A stretch of DNA of 64,000 nucleotides from Arthrobacter sp. FB24 (GCF_000196235.1 NC_008541.1:744001-808000), one strand, 5' to 3'. Positions 16,538-25,415 are shown, numbered from the stretch's first letter. The notes: generated from the sequence alone by a model not told the origin. Numbers and translations: made by a program.

Positions 16538-16698
16538 TGTCCCTAATCATGGGCTCACAGTAGCGCCGGATCCGGCAGCATGTCCTTGATGCGCGGCTAG
16601 AATCGCCCCACATTTGAAGATGGAAATCGGATGGAGGGAGACCAAAGTGTGCCATAAGTGCGCCCTGGACCTACGCGAGGACTTTGGCTTAACCAGCG

Positions 16699-16741
16699 AA
16701 AAACCCCGGAAACCCCTAGATTTAGGGGCTGTCCGGGGTTT
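16699..16741 (-). terminator. Rho-independent terminator of tRNA-Thr
   Basis: A nested hairpin: outer stem AAACCCCGGA pairing with TCCGGGGTTT, and an inner stem CCCCTA/TAGGGG with a four-base loop. Read on the minus strand it is followed by a short T-run. It lies just downstream of the minus-strand tRNA gene. Confidence 0.75.
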
Positions 16742-16747
16742 ATCCCG

Positions 16748-16820
16748 AGCTTCCTATCAGAATCGAACTGATGACCTTTTCATTACGAGTGAAACGCTCT
16801 ACCGACTGAGCTAAGGAAGC
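16748..16820 (-). tRNA. tRNA-Thr (anticodon CGT)
   Basis: The minus strand folds into a full cloverleaf: acceptor GCTTCCT/AGGAAGC, D-stem GCTC/GAGC, anticodon stem TTTCA/TGAAA with loop CTCGTAA (anticodon CGT, reading ACG), and T-stem ATCAG/CTGAT with TTCGATT. The 3' CCA is not encoded. tRNA genes are common integration sites; this one marks the right edge of the accessory stretch, but no duplicated 3' end was found at the other edge. Confidence 0.95.
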
Positions 16821-17057
16821 ACCGCATGAAATTCCCGGAAGAACCGGGCGGATCATGCAAGAGACAACTGTAATAGAGTCCCTTGCCCGGGTCAAAATGA
16901 GCGGATCAGGCGCCCGACGAATGGCCGTGGCGGACGTTGTCTGGATGTTCACCCGGCGGTCGGGGCGGGTTCAGCAACGGGTCCCGAAGGGCCCGCACTG
17001 TGGAACGACCAAATGCGGCCGCGTCGGCGGGCGCTTCTCAGCGAAGGGGCTTGGGCC

Positions 17058-17825
17058 ATGACTCCGGACACAGCAGACACATCCGCACGGCACGCAGCCT
17101 CCGCGCTGGACCCCACGCTGCCGTGGGCCGCCCGGGATGGCCGTCAGGGAGTCCGGCTGGCCGTGCTGGCGATGGTGGGAACAACAGTTTTCGACGGCGG
17201 CCTGCTGGAGCGTGCCATGACCCGCACCCTTACCGACCAGGGCGTGGCGGAAGGGTCTGCGGAGTTTGCGCGGATGCTTCGGTACGCCAGGGACACCGCC
17301 GGGATGTCAAAACTTGCCGTCTTCAACCACCTTTTCGAGGAGCGGTCGAGGGCTGCGGCAGCGAACACTTTCTTCGAGCGCAGCTGCGATGACCTGATAT
17401 CGGACGGCATCATTCGGGCGGTTCCCGGCGCCGAGGACGCCATTGGCTGGCTGCGCGAAGCAGGCGTCATGGTCTGCCTTGCCACCGGATTCGGTCGCCA
17501 CACGCAGAACATGGTGCTGGAGAGCCTTGGCTGGATGGGACTGGCAGACCTGAGCCTCTGCCCGGCCGATGCAGGGAGGGGCAGGCCCTATCCGGACATG
17601 ATCCTGACGGCCGTCCTGGCGCTGGACCTGGACGACGTCCGGAGGGTTGCCGTCGTGGGTGACAGCTGCGCGGACATCGAATCGGGACTGCGGGCCGGTG
17701 CCACCACGGTGGCCGGGGTCCTCACTGGTGCACACGGGGAGCCGGCGCTGCGGGCGGCGGGGGCCACCGCCGTCGTGCCGTCCATCCGTGAGCTGCCGCC
17801 GCTGCTGGAACCCCGGTCCGCGTAG
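17058..17825 (+). CDS. Phosphonatase-like HAD hydrolase, catalytic Asp replaced
   Basis: A 255-residue HAD-superfamily protein most like phosphonatase-like hydrolases. Motif II (LATGFGR), motif III arginine (RGRPYPDM) and motif IV (VGDSCADIESGLRAGA) are all present, as is a helical cap domain. In motif I, where the family has a nucleophilic aspartate (normally xFDMAGTT), this protein reads LAVLAMVGTT, so alanine 38 replaces the nucleophile. It may be inactive, act as a binding protein, or carry a sequence error. ATG 17058 follows GAAGGGG; a longer in-frame extension to 17013 is possible. It converges with the peptidase gene. Confidence 0.8.
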   Translation: MTPDTADTSARHAASALDPTLPWAARDGRQGVRLAVLAMVGTTVFDGGLLERAMTRTLTDQGVAEGSAEFARMLRYARDTAGMSKLAVFNHLFEERSRAAAANTFFERSCDDLISDGIIRAVPGAEDAIGWLREAGVMVCLATGFGRHTQNMVLESLGWMGLADLSLCPADAGRGRPYPDMILTAVLALDLDDVRRVAVVGDSCADIESGLRAGATTVAGVLTGAHGEPALRAAGATAVVPSIRELPPLLEPRSA

Positions 17826-17855
17826 GCCGTCAGGCCACAGCGACGGGCCGCCTTC

Positions 17856-19430
17856 CTAGCACTGCGTGTTGTCCGCGGGGGCCTCACCGGTCAGGAAATA
17901 GCCGTCCACGGCATCGGTGACGCAGCTGTTCGAGCGTCCGTAAGCCGTGTGCCCTTCGCCCTTCCAGGTCACCAGGGAAGCGTTGCCCAGCTGCTTGCGC
18001 AGGGCGCCCGCCCATTCCACCGGAGTCGCGGGATCTCCCGTGGTGCCCACCACCACAATGGGGGCCGAACCCGGGTACTCCACGGGTGCCGGCGTGCGGA
18101 TGCTCTTGTAGGGCCAGTCCTGGCAGTTGGTGCCGCCGTAGGCAAAGAAGTAGCCCAGGGTGGGGGATTCCTGCCGCAGCTTCTGCTCTTCGGCCCGCAT
18201 GGCGGCGGGGTCCGTCACCATGGGGTAGTCAAGGCAGTTGATTGCGTTGAAGGCGAAGGCGCTGTTGGACGTGTACTTGCCGCTCGGATCGCGGTCGGCG
18301 CCGAAGTCGGCGAGCCGCAGCATCGGTGACGGATCGCCCTTGAGGGCGGCGTCCAGCGCCTGGGTGAGCAGGGGCCAGTTGTCGTCGTTGTAGAGCGGGA
18401 GGATGAGGCCGCTGACGAAGGCGGACCCGGTGACCAGCCTGCCGTCCTGGGCGCGCTGCGGGTTGGCGTCCACGGCCTGCACGACGTCGCGTATCTGCTG
18501 TACGCCGCTGTCCACGGTGCCGCTCAGGGGGCAGTCCTTGTCCCCGAGGCACTTCTGCACGTAGGCACGGATGGCCTTCTCAAAGGCGCGGGCCTGGCCG
18601 CTGGTGAGCTCCTCGTTGCTGAGCGAAGGGTCCAGCGCTCCGTCAAGCACCATCCGGCCCACGTTGTCCGGGAACAAGGAAGCGTAGGTGGAGCCCAGGA
18701 AAGTGCCGTAGGAGTAGCCCAGGTAGTTCAGTTTGGTGTCGTTGACCACGGCCCGCAGGATGTCCAGGTCCTTAGCGGCGCTGACGGTGTCCACGTGCGC
18801 CAGCACCGGGCCGGTCTTTTCGGCGCACTTGGCCGCAGTTGCCTTGTTGTCGGCGAGGGCGGCCGCCAGGCCGGCGTCCGAGCTGAGGTCGTAGTTCTTG
18901 GCGCGGGATTCGTCGCGTTCCTGGTCAGTGAGGCAGGTGACGGGGGATGACCGCTTCACGCCGCGGGGGTCGAAGCCCACCAGGTCGTACTTGGCGCGCA
19001 CTTCACTGGAAATGTTCGTCGCGCCGGCATCCTTGACGAAGTCGTAGCCGGAGCCGCCCGGGCCGCCGGGATTGACCAGCAGGCTGCCGGTCTTTTTGCC
19101 CGTTGCCTTCATTTTGAGGGCCGCGATCTCGATGCTGTCGCCCTCGGGCTTGCTGTAGTCCACGGGCACCTTGATTTTGGCGCACTCGAGCTTGTCCTCG
19201 CAGGACGTCCAGGAGACCTCCTGGGAGTAGAAGCTCCGGAGCTCTTCGGGAGCCGCCTCCGCGATGGAAGGGTCGGCTTTGCCTGTGCTCCCGCCGGCTG
19301 ATCCGCCGTCGGACTGGCCCAGCAGGGTGCAGCCCGTCAAGGCGAGCAACACGGCCAGGGTGCCAGCAGCTGCCTTGGCCACGGTCGATCCGGACCGGGA
19401 CCGTAGGGGCAGACGTCGGGCAGGCTTCAT
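17856..19430 (-). CDS. Exported alpha/beta hydrolase, tripeptidyl aminopeptidase-like lipoprotein
   Basis: A 524-residue secreted hydrolase of the SlpD/Tap (TAP-like) family. It has a basic N-terminus, a hydrophobic stretch and a lipobox (LLALTGC), then a Gly/Ser-rich linker, so it is probably anchored to the outer face of the membrane. The oxyanion region (NPGGPGGSG), nucleophile elbow (GYSYGT) and C-terminal histidine (GEGHTAYGRSNSC) mark a complete catalytic apparatus. Such enzymes release short peptides from protein N-termini. ATG 19430 was chosen for its GGAG site; the open frame extends to 19481, which would overlap the holB stop. Confidence 0.87.
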   Translation of the reverse strand: MKPARRLPLRSRSGSTVAKAAAGTLAVLLALTGCTLLGQSDGGSAGGSTGKADPSIAEAAPEELRSFYSQEVSWTSCEDKLECAKIKVPVDYSKPEGDSIEIAALKMKATGKKTGSLLVNPGGPGGSGYDFVKDAGATNISSEVRAKYDLVGFDPRGVKRSSPVTCLTDQERDESRAKNYDLSSDAGLAAALADNKATAAKCAEKTGPVLAHVDTVSAAKDLDILRAVVNDTKLNYLGYSYGTFLGSTYASLFPDNVGRMVLDGALDPSLSNEELTSGQARAFEKAIRAYVQKCLGDKDCPLSGTVDSGVQQIRDVVQAVDANPQRAQDGRLVTGSAFVSGLILPLYNDDNWPLLTQALDAALKGDPSPMLRLADFGADRDPSGKYTSNSAFAFNAINCLDYPMVTDPAAMRAEEQKLRQESPTLGYFFAYGGTNCQDWPYKSIRTPAPVEYPGSAPIVVVGTTGDPATPVEWAGALRKQLGNASLVTWKGEGHTAYGRSNSCVTDAVDGYFLTGEAPADNTQC

Positions 19431-19480
19431 GCAGGGCTCCTTGAGGGACTTGGCGTGGGCTCGGGGGACATGCGGCGGCA

Positions 19481-20623
19481 CTAGATCAGGCTCGCGGCCA
19501 TGGATTCAATGGCCAGCAGGGGCGCAACGTTGGTGGTGGTGATCCGCTGGCGGGCCTTGTTGATCGCATCCATCCGGGCCAGTGTTGCCTCCGGACCTGA
19601 ACGGGCGGCAAACTCAGCCAGCTCGCTCTTGAGTTCAACGTTCACCAGGTCCACGGCGTTCCCCATCTGGATGATCAGCACGTCACGGTAGAACGAGAGC
19701 AGGTCCGTGAGCGTCCGGTCAAGTGAATCGGTGATGGAGCGCTTCGCGCGCCGCTTCTGGTCATCCTCCAGCTGTTTGATCTGGCTTCTCATGGCCGGCG
19801 GCAGGGTGCCGCTCTCCGGAGCGCCGAGCGTGGCCAGGAGCGCTGCCTTTTCTTCGGCGTCGCGCACTTCGTTGGAGCTGTTGGCTTCCTCGGTGGCGAT
19901 TTTCACCAGCTTTTCGGCCATCAGGACCGCTGCGGTGATGCCCCGCAGTCCCAGCGGGAAGCGGACGGTTTCCATGCGCCGTTCGCGGGCGTCGGCGTCG
20001 CGGGCGAGGCGGCGGGCAATGCCGACGTGGCTTTGCGCCGCGCGGGCGGCGCGCTCGGCGAGGGCCGGATCCACGCCGTCGCGCCTCACCAGCAGAGCCG
20101 CGACGTCGGCGGCCGGGGGGAGCCGCAGCGCCACCGGCCGGCAGCGGGAACGGATGGTGACCAGGACGTCCGCCGGGGATGGCGCACACAGCATCCATAC
20201 GGTGCGGGGAGTGGGCTCTTCGATGGCCTTGAGCAGCACATTCGTGGTCCGTTCCGCCATGCGGTCGGCGTCTTCCACCACGATGATCCGCCACCGTCCG
20301 GATGAGGGCCGGTTCCCGGCGGTCGATACCAGTTCCCGGGCTTCGTCAATGGTGATGGTGACTTTTTCGGTGCGGACGAACGCCACATCCGAATGTGTTT
20401 CCCCAAGGATGGTCAGGCAGGCCGCGCATTCGCCGCAGCCGCGCCTGGTCACGTCCTCCTGGTCGCAGTTAAGGGCGGCGGCAAAGGCCTTGGCGGCGTT
20501 GGACCTGCCGGATCCGGGCGGGCCGGTGAACAGCCAGGCGTGGGTCAGGCCTTCGCCCTGCGCGGCCTGGCGGAGCTGGGCGACGACGGCGGGCTGGCCC
20601 TGCAGGTCATCCCAGACGGTCAC
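19481..20623 (-). CDS. holB: DNA polymerase III subunit delta'
   Basis: A 380-residue clamp-loader subunit. The N-terminal AAA+ domain has GPPGSGRSNAAKAFA, in which arginine replaces the Walker A lysine, as expected for delta', which does not hydrolyse ATP. A four-cysteine zinc module (CDQEDVTRRGCGECAAC) follows, then the sensor region VVEDADRMAERTTNVLLKAIEEP with an SRCRP motif in place of SRC. The C-terminal helical domain completes the family length. Start is GTG 20623, overlapping the tmk stop by four bases (GTGA), so the two genes are translationally coupled. Confidence 0.92.
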   Translation of the reverse strand: MTVWDDLQGQPAVVAQLRQAAQGEGLTHAWLFTGPPGSGRSNAAKAFAAALNCDQEDVTRRGCGECAACLTILGETHSDVAFVRTEKVTITIDEARELVSTAGNRPSSGRWRIIVVEDADRMAERTTNVLLKAIEEPTPRTVWMLCAPSPADVLVTIRSRCRPVALRLPPAADVAALLVRRDGVDPALAERAARAAQSHVGIARRLARDADARERRMETVRFPLGLRGITAAVLMAEKLVKIATEEANSSNEVRDAEEKAALLATLGAPESGTLPPAMRSQIKQLEDDQKRRAKRSITDSLDRTLTDLLSFYRDVLIIQMGNAVDLVNVELKSELAEFAARSGPEATLARMDAINKARQRITTTNVAPLLAIESMAASLI

Positions 20624-21300
20624 GGGGCCACGCCTTCTGTGCTGACCTGCCTGGAAAGCTGCCGGGACCCTATCAGCGAGTCCACCCGTGCCAGGATGAG
20701 CCCGGCAAGCTCGGCGACCGGCAGGTGGGCCGGAAGCACCAGGTAGTGCTCGGGGCGGTCGGCGGCGAGGTCCAGGAATGCGGTGCGGATCTTGGCGTGG
20801 AATTCGTCGGCTTCTGATTCCATCCGGTCTTCGGCGGCGTCGCCCGCGGTCCGGCGGAGGCGGCCGACAGCGGGGTCGACGTCGAGCAGCACGGTGAGGT
20901 CCGGCTGCAGGCCGGAGGTGGCCCATTCGTTCAGGTCCCGCACCGCCGCGGTTCCGAGGTCCCGTCCGGCGCCCTGATAGGCCACCGAGGAATCGATGTA
21001 ACGGTCGGTGAGGACGATCTCGCCGCGCTCGAGGGCGGGGAGGATGACCTGGTCCGCGTGGGCCGCGCGGGACGCGGCAAAGATCAGGGCTTCGGTGCGG
21101 GCGTCGATGTGGCCGTGGCCGTGGTCCAGCACCAGGGACCGCAGCTTTTCGCCAATCGGCGTGCCGCCCGGTTCGCGCGTGCGCAGCACCCGGATGCCGC
21201 GCGAATCAAGGGCCCCGGCCAGTGCTGCGGCCTGCGTGGACTTGCCTGCGCCGTCGCCGCCTTCGAAGGCAATGAACAGTCCGGGGTTCTGGGTAGTCAC
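20620..21300 (-). CDS. tmk: Thymidylate kinase
   Basis: Phosphorylates dTMP to dTDP with ATP in the cytoplasm. This 226-residue protein has the P-loop EGGDGAGKST (13-22), the DR(Y) motif TDRYIDSSVAYQG and the TREPGGTPIGE substrate loop, all in the expected order. It starts with GTG 21300. The gene is coupled to holB through a four-base overlap, a conserved actinobacterial order. The last 15 residues are variable. Confidence 0.95.
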   Translation of the reverse strand: MTTQNPGLFIAFEGGDGAGKSTQAAALAGALDSRGIRVLRTREPGGTPIGEKLRSLVLDHGHGHIDARTEALIFAASRAAHADQVILPALERGEIVLTDRYIDSSVAYQGAGRDLGTAAVRDLNEWATSGLQPDLTVLLDVDPAVGRLRRTAGDAAEDRMESEADEFHAKIRTAFLDLAADRPEHYLVLPAHLPVAELAGLILARVDSLIGSRQLSRQVSTEGVAP

Positions 21301-21389
21301 ATGACCAGCCTACCGACAATCACCGACACCGTAGGTGCCGGACCGTAACGCCTTTCCTGCGTTGTGGGCCTCCCACGTACTCTGTGACC

Positions 21390-22574
21390 ATGAGTCTTTC
21401 CGAACAGCAGGCTGCCGCGCTGTCGGCTGAAACGGTGGTTGTGGCCGCCGGCCGCCCGCCCCGCAAACGCGATGCGCCAGTCAACCCGCCCATCGTCCTG
21501 TCCTCCACTTATTTCGGTACCGGACCGCTCGCAGACGGTGACCGCGGCTACGGGCGTTATTCCAACCCCACCTGGGACCCGTTGGAAGAAGCCCTGGGCC
21601 AGCTGGAGGGGGCGTCCCTTCCGGGGCTGCTGTACGCCTCCGGACTGGCCGCCGTCAGCTCGGCACTGTCCCTGATCCCCGCCGGGGGAGTGCTGGTGAT
21701 GCCCTCGCACAGCTACGCCGGTTCATTGGTGATGGCAACGGAACTCGCGGAGAAGGGATTGTTCGAACTTCGCACCGTGGACATTGCGGACACCGACGCC
21801 GTGAAGGCACTGCTGGCTCCGGCGGAGGGCAAGCCCGCCAGCATGCTGTGGCTGGAAAGCCCCACCAACCCGATGCTCGGCATCGCGGACATCCGGGCCC
21901 TGACCGCCGCAGCCCACGCGGCAGGTGCCATTGTTGTCACCGACAACACCTTTTCCACGCCACTCGTCCAGCAACCGCTGAGCCTGGGGTCCGACGTCGT
22001 CCTCCATTCCGTGACCAAATATTTGGCCGGGCATTCCGACGTAGTCCTGGGCGCACTGGTGACCTCCGACGCTGCGATCCGCGCCAAGCTGCTGCACCAC
22101 CGCATCATCCACGGCGGTATCGCAGGACCGTTCGAAGCCTGGCTTGCACTGCGCGGGCTGCGGACCCTGGCGCTGCGCATCGAGCGTTCGCAGGCGTCAG
22201 CGGCCGTCCTCGCCGGGCGGCTGAGCAATCACCCCCGGATTGAGAGCATCCGGTTCCCGGGACTGGAAACGGATCCCGGCCACGACCGCGCCAAGTCACA
22301 GATGAAGGGCTTCGGTTCCATCCTGTGCGTGCAGATCGCCCCGGCCGGCGGCCTCAACGGGGCAGATGCCGCGGACAAGCTGGTCCGCGCGCTGCAGCTC
22401 TGGCTTCCCGCCACCTCGCTGGGCGGTGTTGAATCGCTGATTGAACGGCGACGCCGCCATGCGGCGGAACCGGTCAGCGTACCGGACAACCTGGTCCGGC
22501 TGAGCGTCGGGATTGAAAACGTTGAAGACCTCTGGGCCGATTTGGAGCAGGCCTTGGACGCTCTGGGCGGCTAG
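21390..22574 (+). CDS. Trans-sulfuration-family PLP enzyme (cystathionine gamma-synthase-like)
   Basis: A 394-residue PLP-dependent enzyme of the Cys/Met metabolism family. It has the substrate loop YGRYSNPTWDPLEEALGQLEG, the ESPTNPMLGIADI segment with the cofactor-binding TDNTFSTP, and the PLP lysine in HSVTKYLAGHSDV. The C-terminal SLGGVESLIERR and VRLSVGIENVEDLWADL are typical of cystathionine gamma-synthase and gamma-lyase; which reaction it favours cannot be told from these motifs. ATG 21390 is preferred over GTG 21384, but neither has a strong ribosome-binding site. Confidence 0.88.
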   Translation: MSLSEQQAAALSAETVVVAAGRPPRKRDAPVNPPIVLSSTYFGTGPLADGDRGYGRYSNPTWDPLEEALGQLEGASLPGLLYASGLAAVSSALSLIPAGGVLVMPSHSYAGSLVMATELAEKGLFELRTVDIADTDAVKALLAPAEGKPASMLWLESPTNPMLGIADIRALTAAAHAAGAIVVTDNTFSTPLVQQPLSLGSDVVLHSVTKYLAGHSDVVLGALVTSDAAIRAKLLHHRIIHGGIAGPFEAWLALRGLRTLALRIERSQASAAVLAGRLSNHPRIESIRFPGLETDPGHDRAKSQMKGFGSILCVQIAPAGGLNGADAADKLVRALQLWLPATSLGGVESLIERRRRHAAEPVSVPDNLVRLSVGIENVEDLWADLEQALDALGG

Positions 22575-22583
22575 GCTGGGGAC

Positions 22584-22937
22584 GTGGACGGAAAACAGTT
22601 GATTATCTTCGTCGAGACCTGGGTCTATTTCATCCTTGCGCTCGTGGCTTTTGGTCTTGAAGCATGGGCATTTTTTGACTGCCTGCGCCACAAGGCGAAC
22701 GCCTTTGAGGCTGTTTCCAAGCGGACCAAAACGTTCTGGCTGGCGTTGACCGGCGGCGCTGTGGCCATCGGCGGCCTGTCCCTCTACGGAGGCGGCGGCG
22801 GCGGTTTCGGCACCCTAGGCCTGTTCGGCCTCGCGGCCGTCACCGCTGCGTCTGTGTACCTCGCCGACGTGCGACCTGCCGTGAAAGACGCCGGCCGCGG
22901 CGGCAGCCGCAACATGGGCCCCTACGGGCCCTGGTAA
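22584..22937 (+). CDS. DUF2516 family membrane protein
   Basis: A 117-residue membrane protein with three hydrophobic segments (about 8-28, 50-68 and 76-93). The pattern FDCLRHKANAFEAVSKRTKTFWLALTG is typical of actinobacterial DUF2516 proteins of unknown function. The start is GTG 22584, nine bases after the preceding gene stop, so the two are probably cotranscribed. Confidence 0.75.
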   Translation: MDGKQLIIFVETWVYFILALVAFGLEAWAFFDCLRHKANAFEAVSKRTKTFWLALTGGAVAIGGLSLYGGGGGGFGTLGLFGLAAVTAASVYLADVRPAVKDAGRGGSRNMGPYGPW

Positions 22938-22949
22938 CCGGACAACACC

Positions 22950-23783
22950 TCAGGCGGGCGCCACAGCGTCCCAGCCCACCGTTAACTCGCCCAGCCGCCA
23001 GCGGGACGGTCCATCCTGGACCGGCCAGCCGCCGTCGAGCATTGAACGGCACATGGCGGTCCACCGTTGCCTGTTCCCGAAGGCGGCCAGCGGTGCCGCG
23101 TCCAGCCACGCCTTGTCCAGTGCCTGCAGGAAGCCGTGGATTCTTTCCCCGGGCACATTCCGGTGGATCAGGGCCTTCGGCAGCCGCTCGGCAATTTCCG
23201 AAGGCAGTGCGAAGCCGCCGAAGCGCATGGAGATGCCCAGGCTCAGCGGGCCGCCGGCGTCCAGCGCCACCCACGTCACGCGCCGTCCGATCTCGTCACA
23301 CGTGCCGTCGATGAACAGCCCTCCGGGGCCGAGCCGGCCCCGGACCAGTGCCCAGATGGCCTCAACGTCCGCTTCCTCGTACTGCCGCAGGACGTTGAAG
23401 GCCCGGACTATCACCGGCTGCCCGGGCACGGGAATCTCGAATCCGCCCACATGGAAGCTCAGCCCGGCCCGTTCCAATGCTTTGGCTGCGCGGACCCGCT
23501 CCGGCTCGATTTCTATCCCGGCCAAACGGACATCCGTGCGCACGGCGGACAATCGCTCGAACAGTTCGACGGCGGTGGCCGGCGAGGCGCCGTACCCGAG
23601 GTCGACGACCAGCGGGTCGGCTGCCCGCCGCAGCCGCCAGGCCTGCGTCCCCGTGAGCCACCGGTCCAGGCGCCGCATGCGGTTGGGGTTGGTGGTGCCG
23701 CGGGTAACGTTTCCCACCGGCTTGCCGCCCTTGGCTGCGCTCCGTGTCCGGGCGGGGGCCACCCGTTCAGCTTTTTGCACCAC
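22950..23783 (-). CDS. Class I SAM-dependent methyltransferase-like protein
   Basis: A 277-residue protein with a Rossmann-type methyltransferase fold: the SAM-binding loop VVDLGYGASPATAVELF (about 60-76), an acidic residue after the second strand (GIEIEPERV), and a later AFNVLRQYEEADV segment. The N-terminal 45 residues are basic and probably disordered. Substrate is unknown. It converges on the DUF2516 gene and starts with GTG 23783, divergent from gpmA. Confidence 0.8.
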   Translation of the reverse strand: MVQKAERVAPARTRSAAKGGKPVGNVTRGTTNPNRMRRLDRWLTGTQAWRLRRAADPLVVDLGYGASPATAVELFERLSAVRTDVRLAGIEIEPERVRAAKALERAGLSFHVGGFEIPVPGQPVIVRAFNVLRQYEEADVEAIWALVRGRLGPGGLFIDGTCDEIGRRVTWVALDAGGPLSLGISMRFGGFALPSEIAERLPKALIHRNVPGERIHGFLQALDKAWLDAAPLAAFGNRQRWTAMCRSMLDGGWPVQDGPSRWRLGELTVGWDAVAPA

Positions 23784-23885
23784 CGGACAAGCCTAACGGT
23801 CCTGTCGTAACGGTCGGGTCAGTGGGAGCCGCAGTGTGATGTAACGCTCGGCGGTGCCGCAGTCTGCTCGGCTAGGATGAAAACC

Positions 23886-24632
23886 ATGACTTACAAGCTG
23901 ATTCTGCTGCGCCACGGCCACAGCGAATGGAACGCCAAGAACCTGTTCACCGGCTGGGTGGATGTTGACCTCAACGACCAGGGCCGCGAGGAAGCGGCTC
24001 GCGGTGGTGAGCTCCTGGTCGAGAACAATGTTCTCCCGGACGTCCTCTACACCTCCCTCCTGAAGCGGGCCATCAACACGGCAAACATCGCCCTGGACAA
24101 GGCCGACCGCGGCTGGATTCCGGTCAAGCGCGACTGGCGCCTGAACGAACGCCACTACGGCGCCCTGCAGGGCAAGGACAAGGCCCAGACGCTGGCCGAA
24201 TACGGTGAAGAGCAGTTCATGGAGTGGCGCCGTTCCTACGACACCCCGCCGCCGCCCCTGGACGACGACAGCGAGTTCTCCCAGGCGCACGACCCCCGCT
24301 ACGCCGACCTGGGCGACGCGCTCCCGCGCACCGAGTGCCTGAAGGACGTCCTCATCCGCCTGATGCCCTACTGGGAATCAGACATCAAGGAAGACCTCAA
24401 GGCGGGCAAGACCGTCCTGGTCACCGCGCACGGCAACTCCCTGCGGGCGCTCGTCAAGCACCTCGACGGCATCAGTGACGAAGCCATCGCCGGCCTGAAC
24501 ATCCCCACCGGTATTCCGCTGGTCTACGACCTCGACGAGAACTTCAAGCCGCTCAACCCGGGCGGCACCTACCTCGACCCCGAGGCCGCTGCCGAGTCCA
24601 TCAAGGCAGTAGCGAACCAGGGTAAGAAGTAA
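23886..24632 (+). CDS. gpmA: 2,3-bisphosphoglycerate-dependent phosphoglycerate mutase
   Basis: Interconverts 3- and 2-phosphoglycerate in glycolysis. This 248-residue protein has the phosphohistidine motif [10 protein letters not shown] (His10), the conserved [11 protein letters not shown] and [12 protein letters not shown] stretches, and the second histidine in [14 protein letters not shown] 23886 has AGGA nine bases upstream; an in-frame ATG at 23877 is too close to that site. Its last codons form the first unit of a threefold 17-base tandem repeat. Confidence 0.96.
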   Translation: MTYKLILLRHGHSEWNAKNLFTGWVDVDLNDQGREEAARGGELLVENNVLPDVLYTSLLKRAINTANIALDKADRGWIPVKRDWRLNERHYGALQGKDKAQTLAEYGEEQFMEWRRSYDTPPPPLDDDSEFSQAHDPRYADLGDALPRTECLKDVLIRLMPYWESDIKEDLKAGKTVLVTAHGNSLRALVKHLDGISDEAIAGLNIPTGIPLVYDLDENFKPLNPGGTYLDPEAAAESIKAVANQGKK

Positions 24633-24665
24633 ACCAGGGTAAGAAGTAAACCAGGGTAAGAAATA
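24615..24665 (+). repeat. Three tandem 17-base units spanning the gpmA stop codon
   Basis: The unit AACCAGGGTAAGAAGTA occurs at 24615, 24632 and 24649; the last copy has one substitution (AAGAAATA). The first copy supplies the final codons of gpmA and most of its TAA. Near-identity of the copies suggests recent slippage duplication. Confidence 0.9.
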
Positions 24666-24681
24666 AGGCAACGCCTTAACG

Positions 24682-24726
24682 AACGACGGCGGGCTGGTCA
24701 CCTGAGGTGACCGGCCCGCCGTCGTT
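24682..24726. terminator. Hairpin terminator between convergent gpmA and phoU
   Basis: A 13-base outer stem (AACGACGGCGGGC with its exact complement) plus a 7-base inner stem (GGTCACC/GGTGACC) and a three-base loop. There is no long T-run, but the position between convergent genes fits a bidirectional terminator. Confidence 0.75.
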
Positions 24727-24752
24727 AACCCGGGTCACAACCCGGCAAAAAG

Positions 24753-25415
24753 TCAGCTGATTTCGGTGCTGTGCGGGTGCCACGCGCCCGTGACCAGGTA
24801 GGTGACTTTCTGGGCGACGGAAACACCGTGGTCCGCGAAACGTTCAAAGTAGCGGCTGGCAAGGGCAACGTCCACAGTGGTGGCCGGCGACTCGTTCCAG
24901 TCGCTGCGGGCGATGGCCTTGAAGACGCTCAGGTGGAGGTCGTTGACGGTCGCGTTCGCCTTGAGGATGTCGCGGGCAACTTCGAGGTCGCGTGTTTCCA
25001 GGAGTTCGGTGAGCTTGTCCGCGATCAGCTGGTCCTGCTCGGCGAAGCTCTTGAAGGTATCGGCGAGCTGCGGCGGAATCACGTTGGCCGGGTAGCGGAG
25101 CCGCGCCAGCTGGGCGATGTGCCGGGCGAGGTCTCCCATGCGCTCCAGCGAAGCGCTCATCCGCAGTGAACCCACGATCATCCGAAGGTCGCTGGCAACC
25201 GGTCCCTGGAGGGCCAGGATGTCGATGGCCCGCTCGTCCAGGCTGTTCTGCAGGAAGTCGATCCTGGCATCAGCGGCGATGACATCCTGGGCGAGGTCGA
25301 CGTCAGCCCCCTCGAAGGCGGTCGTTGCTTTGGCGATTGCCTCACTGACCAGCTTTGAAATCTCGACGAGCTGCTCGCCCACCTGTGTGAGCTCCTCCTG
25401 AAAAACCTTGCGCAC
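24753..25415 (-). CDS. phoU: Phosphate transport/signalling regulator PhoU
   Basis: A 220-residue, all-helical PhoU protein made of two related three-helix bundles. Each carries the metal-binding pattern of the family (LRMSASLERMGDLARHIAQ in the first, SRYFERFADHGVSVAQKV in the second). PhoU links the phosphate state of the Pst transporter to the sensor kinase. Start is GTG with AAAGGA upstream. It is divergent from senX3-regX3, the classic actinobacterial arrangement, and shares a control region with a PHO-box-like tract. Confidence 0.94.
   Translation of the reverse strand: MRKVFQEELTQVGEQLVEISKLVSEAIAKATTAFEGADVDLAQDVIAADARIDFLQNSLDERAIDILALQGPVASDLRMIVGSLRMSASLERMGDLARHIAQLARLRYPANVIPPQLADTFKSFAEQDQLIADKLTELLETRDLEVARDILKANATVNDLHLSVFKAIARSDWNESPATTVDVALASRYFERFADHGVSVAQKVTYLVTGAWHPHSTEIS

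Noticed and set aside
16136..16747. Attachment-site duplication (attL/attR) formed by tRNA-Thr
   Set aside because: I looked for a second copy of the tRNA 3' end at the left edge of the accessory stretch and found none, so integration at this tRNA is unproven.
16614..16814. Plus-strand 66-codon frame upstream of and across tRNA-Thr
   Set aside because: It runs through the terminator and the tRNA gene on the opposite strand.
20624..20926. N-terminal extension of the delta' frame into tmk
   Set aside because: GTG 20623 overlaps the tmk stop by four bases and gives the normal delta' N-terminus; the extension is arginine/proline-rich shadow sequence.
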